Origin: Rhynchopus sp. YZ270_cl-10
Taxonomy: Eukaryota > Euglenozoa > Diplonemea > Diplonemida > Diplonemidae
Assembly: GCA_964035575.1 (NCBI GenBank)
Contig: OZ037893.1
Coordinates: forward strand, 186,001 to 250,000
Length of the DNA: 64,000 nt
Direction: 5' to 3'
In this document: in pieces, positions 1 through 7,810 of the stretch
Layout of the letters: every line of letters starts with the position of its first letter
Numbering within the stretch: the first letter of the stretch is position 1
Translations under genes and position numbers: made by a program
The notes under the pieces: generated by a model
Database searches by the model: none
What the model was told of the DNA's origin: nothing
Seen by the model: only the letters and a program-made list of their open reading frames with translations

Positions 1-474
1 ATTGAGGAGGTCCTGCCCTTTGTCGTTGTAGATCTGCAGATAGGAGATGCGGATGTTGACATCGCGGTCGGTGCTCTGCGCGTAGGAGAAGATGGTGTCG
101 AGGGCGCGCGGTATGATACCACGTTGTTCGTATGTTTCTGTGCCTCCGGTGATGGAGAAGGTCTTACCACTCCCGGTCTGTCCATAGGCAAAGAGGGTGG
201 AGTTGTACCCCTTCAGTACGTTGTCGACGCACGGCTTTGCGACGGTAGTAAATATGTGCTCCTGTGTGACTTCCCTGTCAAATGCGTCGTCAAATTGAAA
301 CGAAAAGTCCTCCAGACTATTGTTAATCGTCTCGTGCTCCGCGTTCTTGTCCAAATGGAATTTAACAGTTGTCTTGTCAAATTCTCTGTCAAACGCATAA
401 TTACTCGAAGGATTCGCAGCAGGGCGGATACGAAGATAGATCTTTATCGTTTCCTGCGACTTTGCCTTCGACAT
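1..474 (-). CDS. Kinesin-9 (KIF6-type) motor domain, N-terminal part
   Basis: The reading frame starts at the ATG at 474-472 and runs off the left edge (158 codons, partial). It shows a kinesin motor: a P-loop within AYGQTGSGKTFSITGG (about residues 99-114), then RGIIPRALDTIF, then the ISYLQIYND segment that precedes switch I in kinesins. The run TITGG/SITGG followed by an aromatic residue and RGIIPR is typical of the KIF6 branch of kinesin-9; KIF9 is the close alternative. Kinesin-9 motors are microtubule-based ATPases found in motile flagella and cilia. The start is supported by a pyrimidine-rich stretch and a TTTAG acceptor 20 nt upstream. Family assignment is firm, the KIF6 versus KIF9 choice less so, because switch I, switch II and the tail lie outside the window. 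Confidence 0.93.
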   Translation of the reverse strand, partial: MSKAKSQETIKIYLRIRPAANPSSNYAFDREFDKTTVKFHLDKNAEHETINNSLEDFSFQFDDAFDREVTQEHIFTTVAKPCVDNVLKGYNSTLFAYGQTGSGKTFSITGGTETYEQRGIIPRALDTIFSYAQSTDRDVNIRISYLQIYNDKGQDLLN

Positions 475-494
475 TTTAAAGAGGTGAGAAACGG

Positions 495-530
495 CTAAAG
501 GGGAGGGGGAGGGGGGAGGGGGGCGTTAGA
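495..530 (-). promoter_or_regulatory. Probable trans-splice acceptor of the kinesin gene
   Basis: On the minus strand a nearly pure C/T tract is followed by TTTAG, with the AG at 495-496, giving a 20-nt 5' leader before the ATG. No upstream exon is evident. This is the arrangement expected for spliced-leader addition; it is inferred from sequence only. Confidence 0.5.
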
Positions 531-729
531 AAGAGGGGGTGAAGAATGTAGATTCGCTACGCGTCTTGTCTTTCAAGTTGCATTTAAACAAAAAAAGAAA
601 TGTGTAAAGTGGTGTAAAGAAAGGTGTCTGTGTATGGGTATGATGGGTTGAAGAAATCCTTAGGCAGCGCGACTTTCGTGTCGACGACGTACTTTTGCCT
701 CTCGAAGAGGCACGTGCGTGCGACGGGAT

Positions 730-818
730 GGGTAAACGGCGGGAGTAACTATGACTTTCTTAAGGTAGCCAAATGCCTCGTCTTCTAATTAAAGACGCGC
801 ATGAATGGACCAATGAGA
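730..818 (+). rRNA. LSU (28S) rRNA fragment around the universal TAAGGTAGC site
   Basis: The plus strand carries GGGTAAACGGCGGGAGTAAC, then CTTAAGGTAGCCAAATGCC and GCGCATGAATGGA. This is the highly conserved eukaryotic LSU core that also contains the R2 retrotransposon target. Similarity fades after about 818 and is not seen before about 730, so this is not a full gene. The hairpin CGTCTTCTAATTAAAGACG differs from the usual eukaryotic form by paired changes that keep the stem, so it derives from a divergent but functional LSU rather than from random decay. It is antisense to the flanking protein genes. It may be a dispersed rDNA fragment or a separately transcribed piece of fragmented rRNA; I cannot tell which. 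Confidence 0.8.
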
Positions 819-1013
819 ACAAGTCGTTCGTCTGGTGCGAACTGACACGAGACCCCTCGAATGGAGGTGCTCTGCATTCCCACACATACCGGTTGAAGGC
901 GCGCGCAGTGAAGATGTTTTTAAGAAAAAGCTTTTTCGGGTGTGGGGTTATTTTTCTAATATCCCACATTAGTGGGGAAATAATCGATTCGTTCAAAAAA
1001 TGGTGGTTGTTGA

Positions 1014-1070
1014 TGCAGGAACACCTCCTGACTGTACTCACCCACTACGATACCAGCCATCCGGAATTGA
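1014..1070 (+). repeat. Module D copy
   Basis: Begins TGATGCAGGAACACCTCCTG and ends near the GGATGGCTGGTATC complement. Related copies lie at 7418-7470, 9537-9592 and 20769-20815. Read on the minus strand, most copies pass through GTACGT or GTATGT, a splice-donor-like hexamer, just after GGCATC; this copy has GTAGTG there. Confidence 0.65.
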
Positions 1071-1091
1071 AAGCGCACAAAGCCTGTAATC

Positions 1092-1790
1092 TTATCCTTT
1101 CCACTTCGGACCAAAATTCTTTGTAAACTGGTTTTTCATTGCGTGCCCCGCTCCTGTACGGAGTTTTGTGAAGCCGCAAATCACACCGAAGATGGCTGCA
1201 GCAGTGCCACCCCACTGGTGGATTGCGGGGACGGTGAGTTTTTCTTCTTGGAAGTACTTTCTGCCATATTCATCATAGGTGCGTTCAGCTATGAAGCCTA
1301 AGGCGAGAGGGAGCACGGGGGCGTTGATGGTTTTGAACATAGAAGCCATGGGGATGGTCAGACCGACACCTGCAAGGGCACACAGCGCACCACCCGTTCC
1401 AGTGTTCCGGTCGTAGATGGTATCGTTTTTGTCGGGGTTGAAGTTTGACTGCAGCTTCCACGCTACGGTCGCTAGGATGCCCCCAGCAAAGTACGTCCCC
1501 GTTGCAAATGCCGTCCCCATGGACCGTGCGACAGCATAGAATAGTGGGCCAAGTACGACGCTGTTCTTGATCCACTCTTCCTGTGTGGTGCACACCATGG
1601 TCCCAATGAAGAGCGGCGGGACGTAAAGGTCTGTGAACCGTGCAAAGGCATTGTCTGCGTAGAAGATGGGCTTATAGTACTTTAGTGTAGTCGGGGCACG
1701 TTCGTAGGGTACACTAATCGCGTAGGACCCTGCATAGCCTGTGAGGACACTGGCAAAGAAGGTAGACGCATAGGCAGGGCGGAATGTCAT
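1092..1790 (-). CDS. Multi-pass membrane protein, Tim17/NDUFA11-like (tentative)
   Basis: The protein has 233 residues starting at the ATG at 1790-1788; an AG after a C-rich tract at 1813-1814 makes this a better start than the longer reading frame. It has four to six hydrophobic segments. In the middle, a segment ending GGILATVAWKL is followed by a charged loop and GTGGALCALAGVGL, resembling the short basic/acidic loop and glycine-rich second helix of the Tim17/22/23-NDUFA11 (complex I B14.7) superfamily. If correct it would sit in the inner mitochondrial membrane. A rhomboid-like reading is also possible (GTGGA in place of GxSG, and HQWGG in the last helix); it would then lack the catalytic serine. 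The short basic C-terminus ends in GPKWKG. Membrane topology is seen; family is an inference. Confidence 0.6.
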   Translation of the reverse strand: MTFRPAYASTFFASVLTGYAGSYAISVPYERAPTTLKYYKPIFYADNAFARFTDLYVPPLFIGTMVCTTQEEWIKNSVVLGPLFYAVARSMGTAFATGTYFAGGILATVAWKLQSNFNPDKNDTIYDRNTGTGGALCALAGVGLTIPMASMFKTINAPVLPLALGFIAERTYDEYGRKYFQEEKLTVPAIHQWGGTAAAIFGVICGFTKLRTGAGHAMKNQFTKNFGPKWKG

Positions 1791-1812
1791 TGTGTTGCCT
1801 GCACCCCGTGTT

Positions 1813-1838
1813 CTGTGGGGGGGTTGGGGGGGTGGAAA
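1813..1838 (-). promoter_or_regulatory. Probable trans-splice acceptor of the Tim17/NDUFA11-like gene
   Basis: Minus strand: a tract of C residues interrupted only by AA, ending in CACAG (AG at 1813-1814), 22 nt before the chosen ATG. Confidence 0.5.
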
Positions 1839-1839
1839 T

Positions 1840-2716
1840 GTGGTGTGAATCAATGGGTAGTATTCGGATTCCAGATTTCCAGGTAATTCCTGAAACTGAA
1901 GTCAAGAAAAGTGATGTAAAAAAAAAGGAGGGTAGATGGATGTGGGTTTTCGATTCGGTTCAGAGAGACAGTGTGATTTTGTTAGAGGGTGGGATGTTGT
2001 GGTGTTGTTGCCGGAAACAACAACACAGAAATCAGAAAGTGTTTACTTTTTCAGGCATTTTGCTAAAGATGGGCGAATAAGAAAAATGGTAGTGATTGCA
2101 GCCTCCGACTACCTAAGAAAAAAGTTGTAAGATAACTTCAACTCGGAGTGCTTTGTCACCAAAAAAAAAAAAAACCCATCAATACCAAAGAGACAAGGCT
2201 AGGACAGCGCGCAAAAATTGCACAAATAAATCAAAAAAGAAAACACAAAAAATGCGAGATTGCAGTGGCAACAATGGTTTTCTTCCCCCCCTCCCTCCCC
2301 CAGCGTTTTTCTTTACGACGCGTTGAGACCCCCCTGAATATTTTTTTTTCGAGATAGTTTATTTCCAGCCGAGCACGACAGTATCTCTCACCTTTGGGAC
2401 CTTAAACCATAAGACCTATAAGCCCACAAAGAAAGTTACAAATGCAGGCACCTAAATGAGCGCACTCAACAGAATACAAGCACAAGAAGAAAACAAAAAC
2501 ACACACACACCAAGCATCAGTACGCCGTACTCACAAAACAAAGTACTTCGGTGCATACACGAAGAACCAAGATTTCCAACCTGAGAAGAACCCACAACCC
2601 ACCAAGCTCCTTACCTTACAACGTTTGTTGTCCACACACACAACGGACAGATCTAAGACTGGTACTTAACCTATTGAGAAATTCCAAAACAAAACCATGT
2701 TTACACATCTTCTTTT
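1840..2716. other. Intergenic stretch without recognisable gene
   Basis: A-rich plus strand with short homopolymers. No conserved reading frame or module copy was recognised. It separates the 3' end of the four-exon gene from the Tim17-like gene. Confidence 0.5.
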
Positions 2717-4223
2717 CTATGCACGCGCAGCACTTGGCAGAGGTGTGACATGGACAAGACGTGCCTGCAGCACCGCCACCTCCAGCCGTGCCTTCTGCAG
2801 TGAGTTGCGCAGCTCCTGGTTCTCCGTCTGCAGACGCTTCTCCTCTTGCGAGGTGGGGATGGCTGTGGGCGAGAGGCCGACACTCGTCTTCGCCGCATTG
2901 TACAGTGCATTGCCTGTGGTTAAAATGGTAGGTAAAGACAGAGAGCAGGGGGGGGAAATGGTTCTCTCTTTTGCTCTGCTTTTCTGGGAGGCGTTTTAGT
3001 ACCCCTGGAAGGTAGGTGGTGCTATATTGATTGCTTGTAACGTAGGTAGGACGTGAAAAGTTGCATAAAACAAAGGTTGGCTTGAAATACAAAGCCCTCT
3101 CATGACAATGTACCTAAACAAATGATGTTTCCCTTTGTTCAGCTCATACTGCACATCCTGCCAGAATCCGCAGTTCTTGCACGGCACCTTCGGGATCAGG
3201 ACGAAATGCTTTGGAGCACCTGCAATTTGGACGACGACCTTCTGCACTCCGCAGTACTTGGGCTTGTCTATGTCCGTTACAGCTGGGTCAGCTACCTCGT
3301 ACACTTTTTACTGTTGTAAGCCATTTACTTCGCCATCGTAAGCCTCTTATGTGGGAGGGGGGAGAAAGGTGGAATACCTGTTTGAAACTGGATGTGCTCG
3401 TCACGCAGTGTGGACATGGTCACGGAGCGCAAGAATTCGATAAACATATCCCGCATATTGTCATCATTTGCAAGCTGATGCAGACCGACGTTCGCTAACG
3501 CAATGACCTTGTCTTGAATCCATCTGTGTTTTTATTTTATTTTATTTTCCACAATCAATCTAGGATCTACACAACGAGAAAAAACACATACTCATCAGTC
3601 AAAACCTTTGCAACGAAAACCTTCGTATTCTCCTTTGTGTTTTGATCTTCGAACAGTCGTTTTATGAGCCCCGCCAGAGCTACCTCGGTGTCTTTCTGTT
3701 GTACCAGGTTTTTCAAAAGCTTCACAAGCAGCTCAAGAGAGGGGTCATCCCTAAGAATCTGCGAAACAATGCTTTTGGTGGCTTCCAGGGCTTCGTCCTG
3801 GACCTTCTTCTCAGAGATAACCCGCTTAGCGACGTCTGCTGTGCCCTTCACGGTATCCGCTTTCAAAGGCTCTCTGAACACAAACAAAAACATCCCCACC
3901 GCCACAATCAACCCCACTCCAAACAGTACCCCACCATGCGCCGACAGCGCCACCTGAAACAATTTCCCTTCCTTATTCCTTGCCTTCAAGAGTTCCCATT
4001 GTTCGGCAACTTGCTCTGAAAGTTGTTCCTTTGCTTTGGCATGCTGGGTAGCAGCTTCCGCTGAGCTTTCTCTAAAACGTGAGGAAGATGAAGAAGAGGA
4101 AGAAGAAGAAGGAGAAGAAGAAGACCTCCGTGGCGGCTCAGGTTCCGCAGAGTATCGCCGTCTGCTGCGTACCCGCCCCCATGCCCTGACACCAACTATG
4201 TGCACCCGTAACCGCATCACCAT
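2717..4223 (-). CDS. Membrane-anchored, probably mitochondrial protein, four exons
   Basis: Proposed exons are 4223-3592, 3523-3378, 3303-3091 and 2913-2717, joined by GT-AG introns of 68, 74 and 177 nt, giving 395 residues in frame. The N-terminus (MVMRLRVHIVGVRAWGRV) is basic and amphipathic like a mitochondrial presequence, followed by a serine-rich stretch. One transmembrane segment (GGVLFGVGLIVAVGMFLFVF) is followed by alpha-helical, armadillo-like sequence; the exon 1/2 junction reads VLTDE|WIQDKVIALANVG without a break. Exon 3 contains a CKNCGFW motif and exon 4 a short coiled coil (EEKRLQTENQELRNSLQKARL). A TTTCCTACTCAG acceptor lies 5 nt before the ATG. The last junction is less certain: the only donor found that keeps frame (GTATTT at 3090) lies inside a module A repeat. 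I do not recognise the family. Confidence 0.6.
3081..3116 (+). repeat. Module A fragment overlapping exon 3/intron 3 of the four-exon gene
   Basis: Matches the first part of module A (GAAATACAAAGCCCTCTCAT, then GACAATGTACC). In the gene's sense direction it supplies the in-frame donor GTATTT and about the last 25 coding bases of exon 3. Confidence 0.7.
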
Positions 4224-4228
4224 ACTGC

Positions 4229-4242
4229 CTGAGTAGGAAACT
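4229..4242 (-). promoter_or_regulatory. Probable trans-splice acceptor of the four-exon gene
   Basis: Minus strand TTTCCTACTCAG with AG at 4229-4230, only 5 nt before the ATG. Confidence 0.5.
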
Positions 4243-4831
4243 CAGGGCTATTTTGAAGAATCCACAAGGGGGGTTAGGGGAAGCACAGTATGTCTGAGGG
4301 AGATGTTCACGTATCCACCCCCCCCCTCTGTGTAGCGGTGCCCTTTTTTTGTGTCGTGTGTCCAAAGGGACTGCCTGAAGTTGGGGGGGTTTTTTTTGTG
4401 AGAGGAAGGGAGGGAAGGTAGTTAAAAAAAATTGGTAGGGAAAAAAAAAAGTTGACCCCCACCTCACCTCTGGGGCTGTTTTGCAGTTTTTTGATGAGAG
4501 TAGCAAAATTTCTCTGGTGGCAATATGAGATGTTTTTTAGTCGTTGAAAACGTAGTGGTATAGGGGAGATGCCGTTTTATTTGCTTCTTTTCGTCCACTA
4601 CAAAAGACGTCCAAGAGGGGGAGGATAGTTGTACTCTACTTGAAGGGTTAGGGATGGGGGTGCGTATGTGAGCATAATATGATAGTACTTAGACCAAAGA
4701 AAGGTGCAAAAAAAGGAGGCAAATGGCTTGTCCGTAACGTAGTGTGAAAGGGGGGTGGTGCAGGACGGCGGCCCACCTTCCGCTGAAGAGTTGGTGAGGC
4801 TTATTCCCAACGCTTAAAAAAACCCCACATT
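4243..4831. other. Intergenic stretch
   Basis: G/T-rich plus strand with several G and A runs. No gene or module copy was recognised; it spans the 3' flank of the PPR-like gene and the 5' flank of the four-exon gene. Confidence 0.5.
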
Positions 4832-5962
4832 TTAGCCAAAATAGGTTTCCGGAGATCGCCCCTTTGGAAGGTCTCTTCTGAGTGTGGTGAGGTGCTGCCA
4901 TTTTTGTGCGTCGTGAGACGCAATGCTCGTGTATGCCCTCCACATCCGCTGCGGGAGCACCCCACGGCGGTGCGAGAAGTGCTCCATCAGCTCATCCGCC
5001 CTTCTGATGTTCTGCGTCTTCGCGAAGATGTCCATCAGCAGCGCGAACACCTCTGGGGACGCGGAGAGGGCGGAGTCCATTAGGACCCTCCTTTCGAATA
5101 ATATAGCCAACTTCTCCACCTCATCACCTGGTGAGACCACATGCCGTCTGCAGTTCTGCAAACATGCTACACAGAACTGCACATCAAAGGGCACCTTCCG
5201 CTCCACCGACATCCCTAACAGAACCTCCTGCATATCTGCGAATCTCGCCCCCGCAACAGCCCCTGCAATGCTCCGTGTTGAAATCATGTTAATTCCAAAT
5301 CGTGTTGAAATCGTTCGCAACACCATAACAACGTCTTCCTCACGTAACCCCTGTAAAGCCATTGAAACAACCTTATCGTTGATAGGATATCCACGTCCCT
5401 CATATTCATCTAATAAATTCAAGACCTTCTCGCCGTTCTCTTCTCTTTGTAGAAATGCTGCAAATAGAAAAGACTTCTCCGGTGGGTCTGCCCGCGGAAA
5501 TAATTCATTTTTCAGTTTCATCGCAAAATGATCCGACCCCTCGTAAGGAGTGTATCTGAAAAGGGTGCGGACGAAGGCGCGTTCAAAGTGAGAATCTTCG
5601 GAGAGGCCAGCGTTGTGTAGGGTACGTTGCAGGGAGCGTGCCTCGGAGGTGGAGGTGGTTAAAGGGAGAAGAGCTGTATAGGTGGCAACATCAGGTTTGA
5701 GGGAGCGCTGATGCATGAAGAAGAGGAGCGAAGGAACCCACTGGAAGCGTCTGCGTTTGACAAAGAGACTGAGCGCGGCGTTGGCGGAGTGTGTACCAGC
5801 CTCGGGGCGGCGGAGAAGCTTCCACACCGCACCAAAGACACGGTTCTCTTCACTATGCGAGACCTGCTGAAGACGAAGCAGACGTGCCCCTTCCTGCACC
5901 ACTACCTTGCATAACCGCCAGTCGTCTGCAACCTTTGCCGCTTCTGAGAGAGAACCCGGCAT
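4832..5962 (-). CDS. PPR-like helical-repeat protein (organelle RNA factor)
   Basis: A single exon of 376 residues from ATG 5962-5960. It is made of helix-turn-helix pairs of about 35 residues. The clearest pentatricopeptide-like unit is around residues 80-110 (LKPDVATYTALLPL after a helix, the typical PxxxTY signature), with another near residues 310-350 (SPEVFALLMDIFAKT then RRADELMEHF). PPR proteins bind single-stranded RNA, usually in mitochondria. No strong cleavable presequence is obvious at the N-terminus. A long pyrimidine tract with AG at 5996-5997 lies 33 nt upstream. Assignment to the PPR/helical repeat class is fairly sure, the RNA target unknown. Confidence 0.78.
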   Translation of the reverse strand: MPGSLSEAAKVADDWRLCKVVVQEGARLLRLQQVSHSEENRVFGAVWKLLRRPEAGTHSANAALSLFVKRRRFQWVPSLLFFMHQRSLKPDVATYTALLPLTTSTSEARSLQRTLHNAGLSEDSHFERAFVRTLFRYTPYEGSDHFAMKLKNELFPRADPPEKSFLFAAFLQREENGEKVLNLLDEYEGRGYPINDKVVSMALQGLREEDVVMVLRTISTRFGINMISTRSIAGAVAGARFADMQEVLLGMSVERKVPFDVQFCVACLQNCRRHVVSPGDEVEKLAILFERRVLMDSALSASPEVFALLMDIFAKTQNIRRADELMEHFSHRRGVLPQRMWRAYTSIASHDAQKWQHLTTLRRDLPKGRSPETYFG

Positions 5963-5974
5963 TCTTTTAGGCTT

Positions 5975-6507
5975 TTACATCATATCTATGAAGGCCTGGA
6001 AGGTTGGTGAAGGGGGAGAGGGGGAGAGAAGGAGAGAGGAAAGGGGGGTAGACTATGGGTGGACTATGGGGGGTGGGATGGTATAGGACAAAAATGAGCG
6101 GCAGTGAGCGTGAATAGGTCTCACCATGGTCTCTGTGTGGAGGGCGACGAGGGTGGCCTGGCGGGAGGCAATGTGGTGTTCGGCGACAAGGTGGTCTGCG
6201 GTGTCTTGCTCGTGGATGCAGATCTGCCATCGCTGGATAGGTGTGTGGTGGGGGTAGGCTTCTGTTGACGACACCAGTTCTTCCGCCTCCATGACGCGGA
6301 AACCTTAACTTCGGCCTTCAATGTTCTCCATTGAATATTCGCTACTACAACCAAGATCTGCACTCACCCACGCTCCAGAGAGGCTCACGCCAACTCCTTC
6401 GCGGCGTGGGTCACGCACTCCTACGCATGCCACGAATTTTCAATACCGGAGCACGGCCGACTATGGGTGGGTCGCTTGAGCACCATCCATTTTCGGGACA
6501 GGTTCAT
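5975..6507 (-). CDS. Small two- or three-exon gene, unknown function
   Basis: Proposed exon 1 is 6507-6447 (MNLSRKWMVLKRPTHSRPCS, basic and presequence-like). A GTATTG...TTAAG intron of 143 nt follows, then exon 2 from 6303, giving GFRVMEAEELVSSTEAYPHH and continuing with PIQRWQICIHEQDTADHLV. Two ends are possible: reading on to TAG at 6053, or a GTGAGA donor at 6124 joining GCCTTC at 5995 and stopping at 5977-5975 after AFIDMM (86 residues in total). In the second case the acceptor AG at 5996-5997 is the same one that would receive a spliced leader for the downstream PPR gene. An alternative start is the ATG at 6292. No family recognised. Confidence 0.45.
5996..6045 (-). promoter_or_regulatory. 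Long pyrimidine tract and AG acceptor before the PPR-like gene
   Basis: About 45 nt of nearly unbroken C/T on the minus strand ends in CCTTCCAG (AG at 5996-5997). It is the best trans-splice acceptor for the gene starting at 5962 and may compete with cis-splicing of the small upstream gene. Confidence 0.5.
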
Positions 6508-7117
6508 TCGGCAGGTGAGTTGTTACACACTCATTATATCAGGTTTGTTTGGAAAAATGGTGAGGCGGAGAGAGGGGTTTGCTTTGTTTGAGGGTGCAAA
6601 GATTATAAGTTATAAGACAAATGCGTCCCGAGAGAGACATAAACTCGCATCTTTTGAAAGAGAAAACGAATTTCATATACTTTCAAATGGAAGAGAAAAG
6701 AGAGAGAAAAAAACAGAAACTGAACAAACAGGCCACTGATTTGTCCTCAAAATAGTCTACTACTGTCTTTTTGATTTTTTTTTTCGTTGACCGCAGCCAT
6801 TTAGGAAGCCATTTTTTAGGCTATTTCCCTGCGGGACAATGCGTGAAGGGGAAGAATAAAGTGAAGTTTTGATAGTGCAAAACGCCTCCAACACTCCGTG
6901 AATTATCAAACCCCCCGCAGAATAAAAAAAAATCAAGGAGAAAAATGCGTGAGGGCAAAATCTACTGTTGGCTGTAATCATGGACAGTTTCTTATTAACA
7001 CTGTGTGTGAAAAATTCTACATAGGAAGGTTCGACCCATGCACTTTCAATTCAGGAGAACAGAAAGCCTTTGAGGGCGTGGAAAAAGAGAGGAATGCCGA
7101 AGAGAAGAAAATAAAAG

Positions 7118-7153
7118 TTTATAAGATGACCCTAAGCCTCTCGTGCTTAGTCT
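7118..7153 (+). repeat. Module C hairpin
   Basis: Core CTAAGCCTCTCGTGCTTAG forms a 6-bp stem with a 7-nt loop, usually nested inside an AAGATGA/TCACCTT outer stem. Similar copies are at 7233-7262, 7507-7543, 9424-9465, 21178-21216, 46241-46275, 51067-51102, 55472-55500, 56145-56192, 57309-57345 and 57740-57772. A variant with a GTG/CAC inner stem and CATCTT outer arm is at 20431-20464, 49772-49802, 51870-51902, 52353-52390, 57117-57147 and 57210-57242. Confidence 0.75.
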
Positions 7154-7550
7154 GATTAGATTACTCTTTGGTTTATTCATCAGTCATTTGTTTTTTGTGT
7201 GTTATTGCTACTCGTGGGTGGCAATTTGTTCGGTGACTAAGCCTCTCATGCTTAGTCACCTTAGAAAAAGTATGCCTCACGTTGCATACACACTGTTAGA
7301 GAATATAAAGTGCCTGTGTGTCATACACGGGGGGGGGAAATAAAATGGAAATTTCGAATATTCCGCACCTAAAAAGATGCATTATAAGAAAATGATTAAG
7401 AAAGAACAAATGATAGCTGATGCAGGTACACCTCTGACTGACCCACGTACGATGCCAGTCCCCGGATGAAAGAAGAAGGGTACTTAGTGCAGACAACAAC
7501 AGTTTATAAGATGAACCTAAGTCTCTGCTTAGTCATCTTGAAAGGGGAAT

Positions 7551-7588
7551 TCGATAGTGCAAAGGACTCACTTCGGAGTAATCAAACC
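7551..7588 (+). repeat. Module E copy
   Basis: Starts TTCGATAGTGCAAA and ends near TAATCAAAC, so the ends can pair (TTTGATA with TATCAAA in the best copy at 6866-6909). Other copies are at 9487-9519 and 48104-48150. Confidence 0.6.
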
Positions 7589-7810
7589 CAAAGAAAGAAT
7601 CGTGTAAGAAATGCACATCGGAAAGCAAGAAGAAAAAAGATGGGGAAAAGGCTGGGAATAAATGCGATGGGGAGAAGGAAAGAGAAACTACTTACAGCGC
7701 ATAGAACGGACGCGCCAGTTAACAAAAAAAAAGTTCCCCTTTTGAATGCAAAAAAGCTGTTCACTTCTGGGAGGTATCCTCCACTAAAAAAACACATAAA
7801 AGACAAATGT

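Larger units (their letters stand above)
6510..7810. other. Gene-poor interval with clustered modules C, D and E
   Basis: No convincing coding sequence. It holds module E at 6866-6909 and 7551-7588, module C at 7118-7153, 7233-7262 and 7507-7543, and module D at 7418-7470, all in the plus orientation. D, C and E follow one another within 170 nt at 7418-7588. Confidence 0.6.

Noticed and set aside
1285-1593. Second minus-strand frame within the Tim17-like gene
   Set aside because: Out-of-frame shadow; composition rich in Arg, Cys and His without hydrophobic pattern.
7021-7060. GGTTCGACCC resembling a tRNA T-arm box
   Set aside because: No acceptor stem, D-arm or anticodon arm can be folded around it; no tRNA gene was recognised anywhere in the window.
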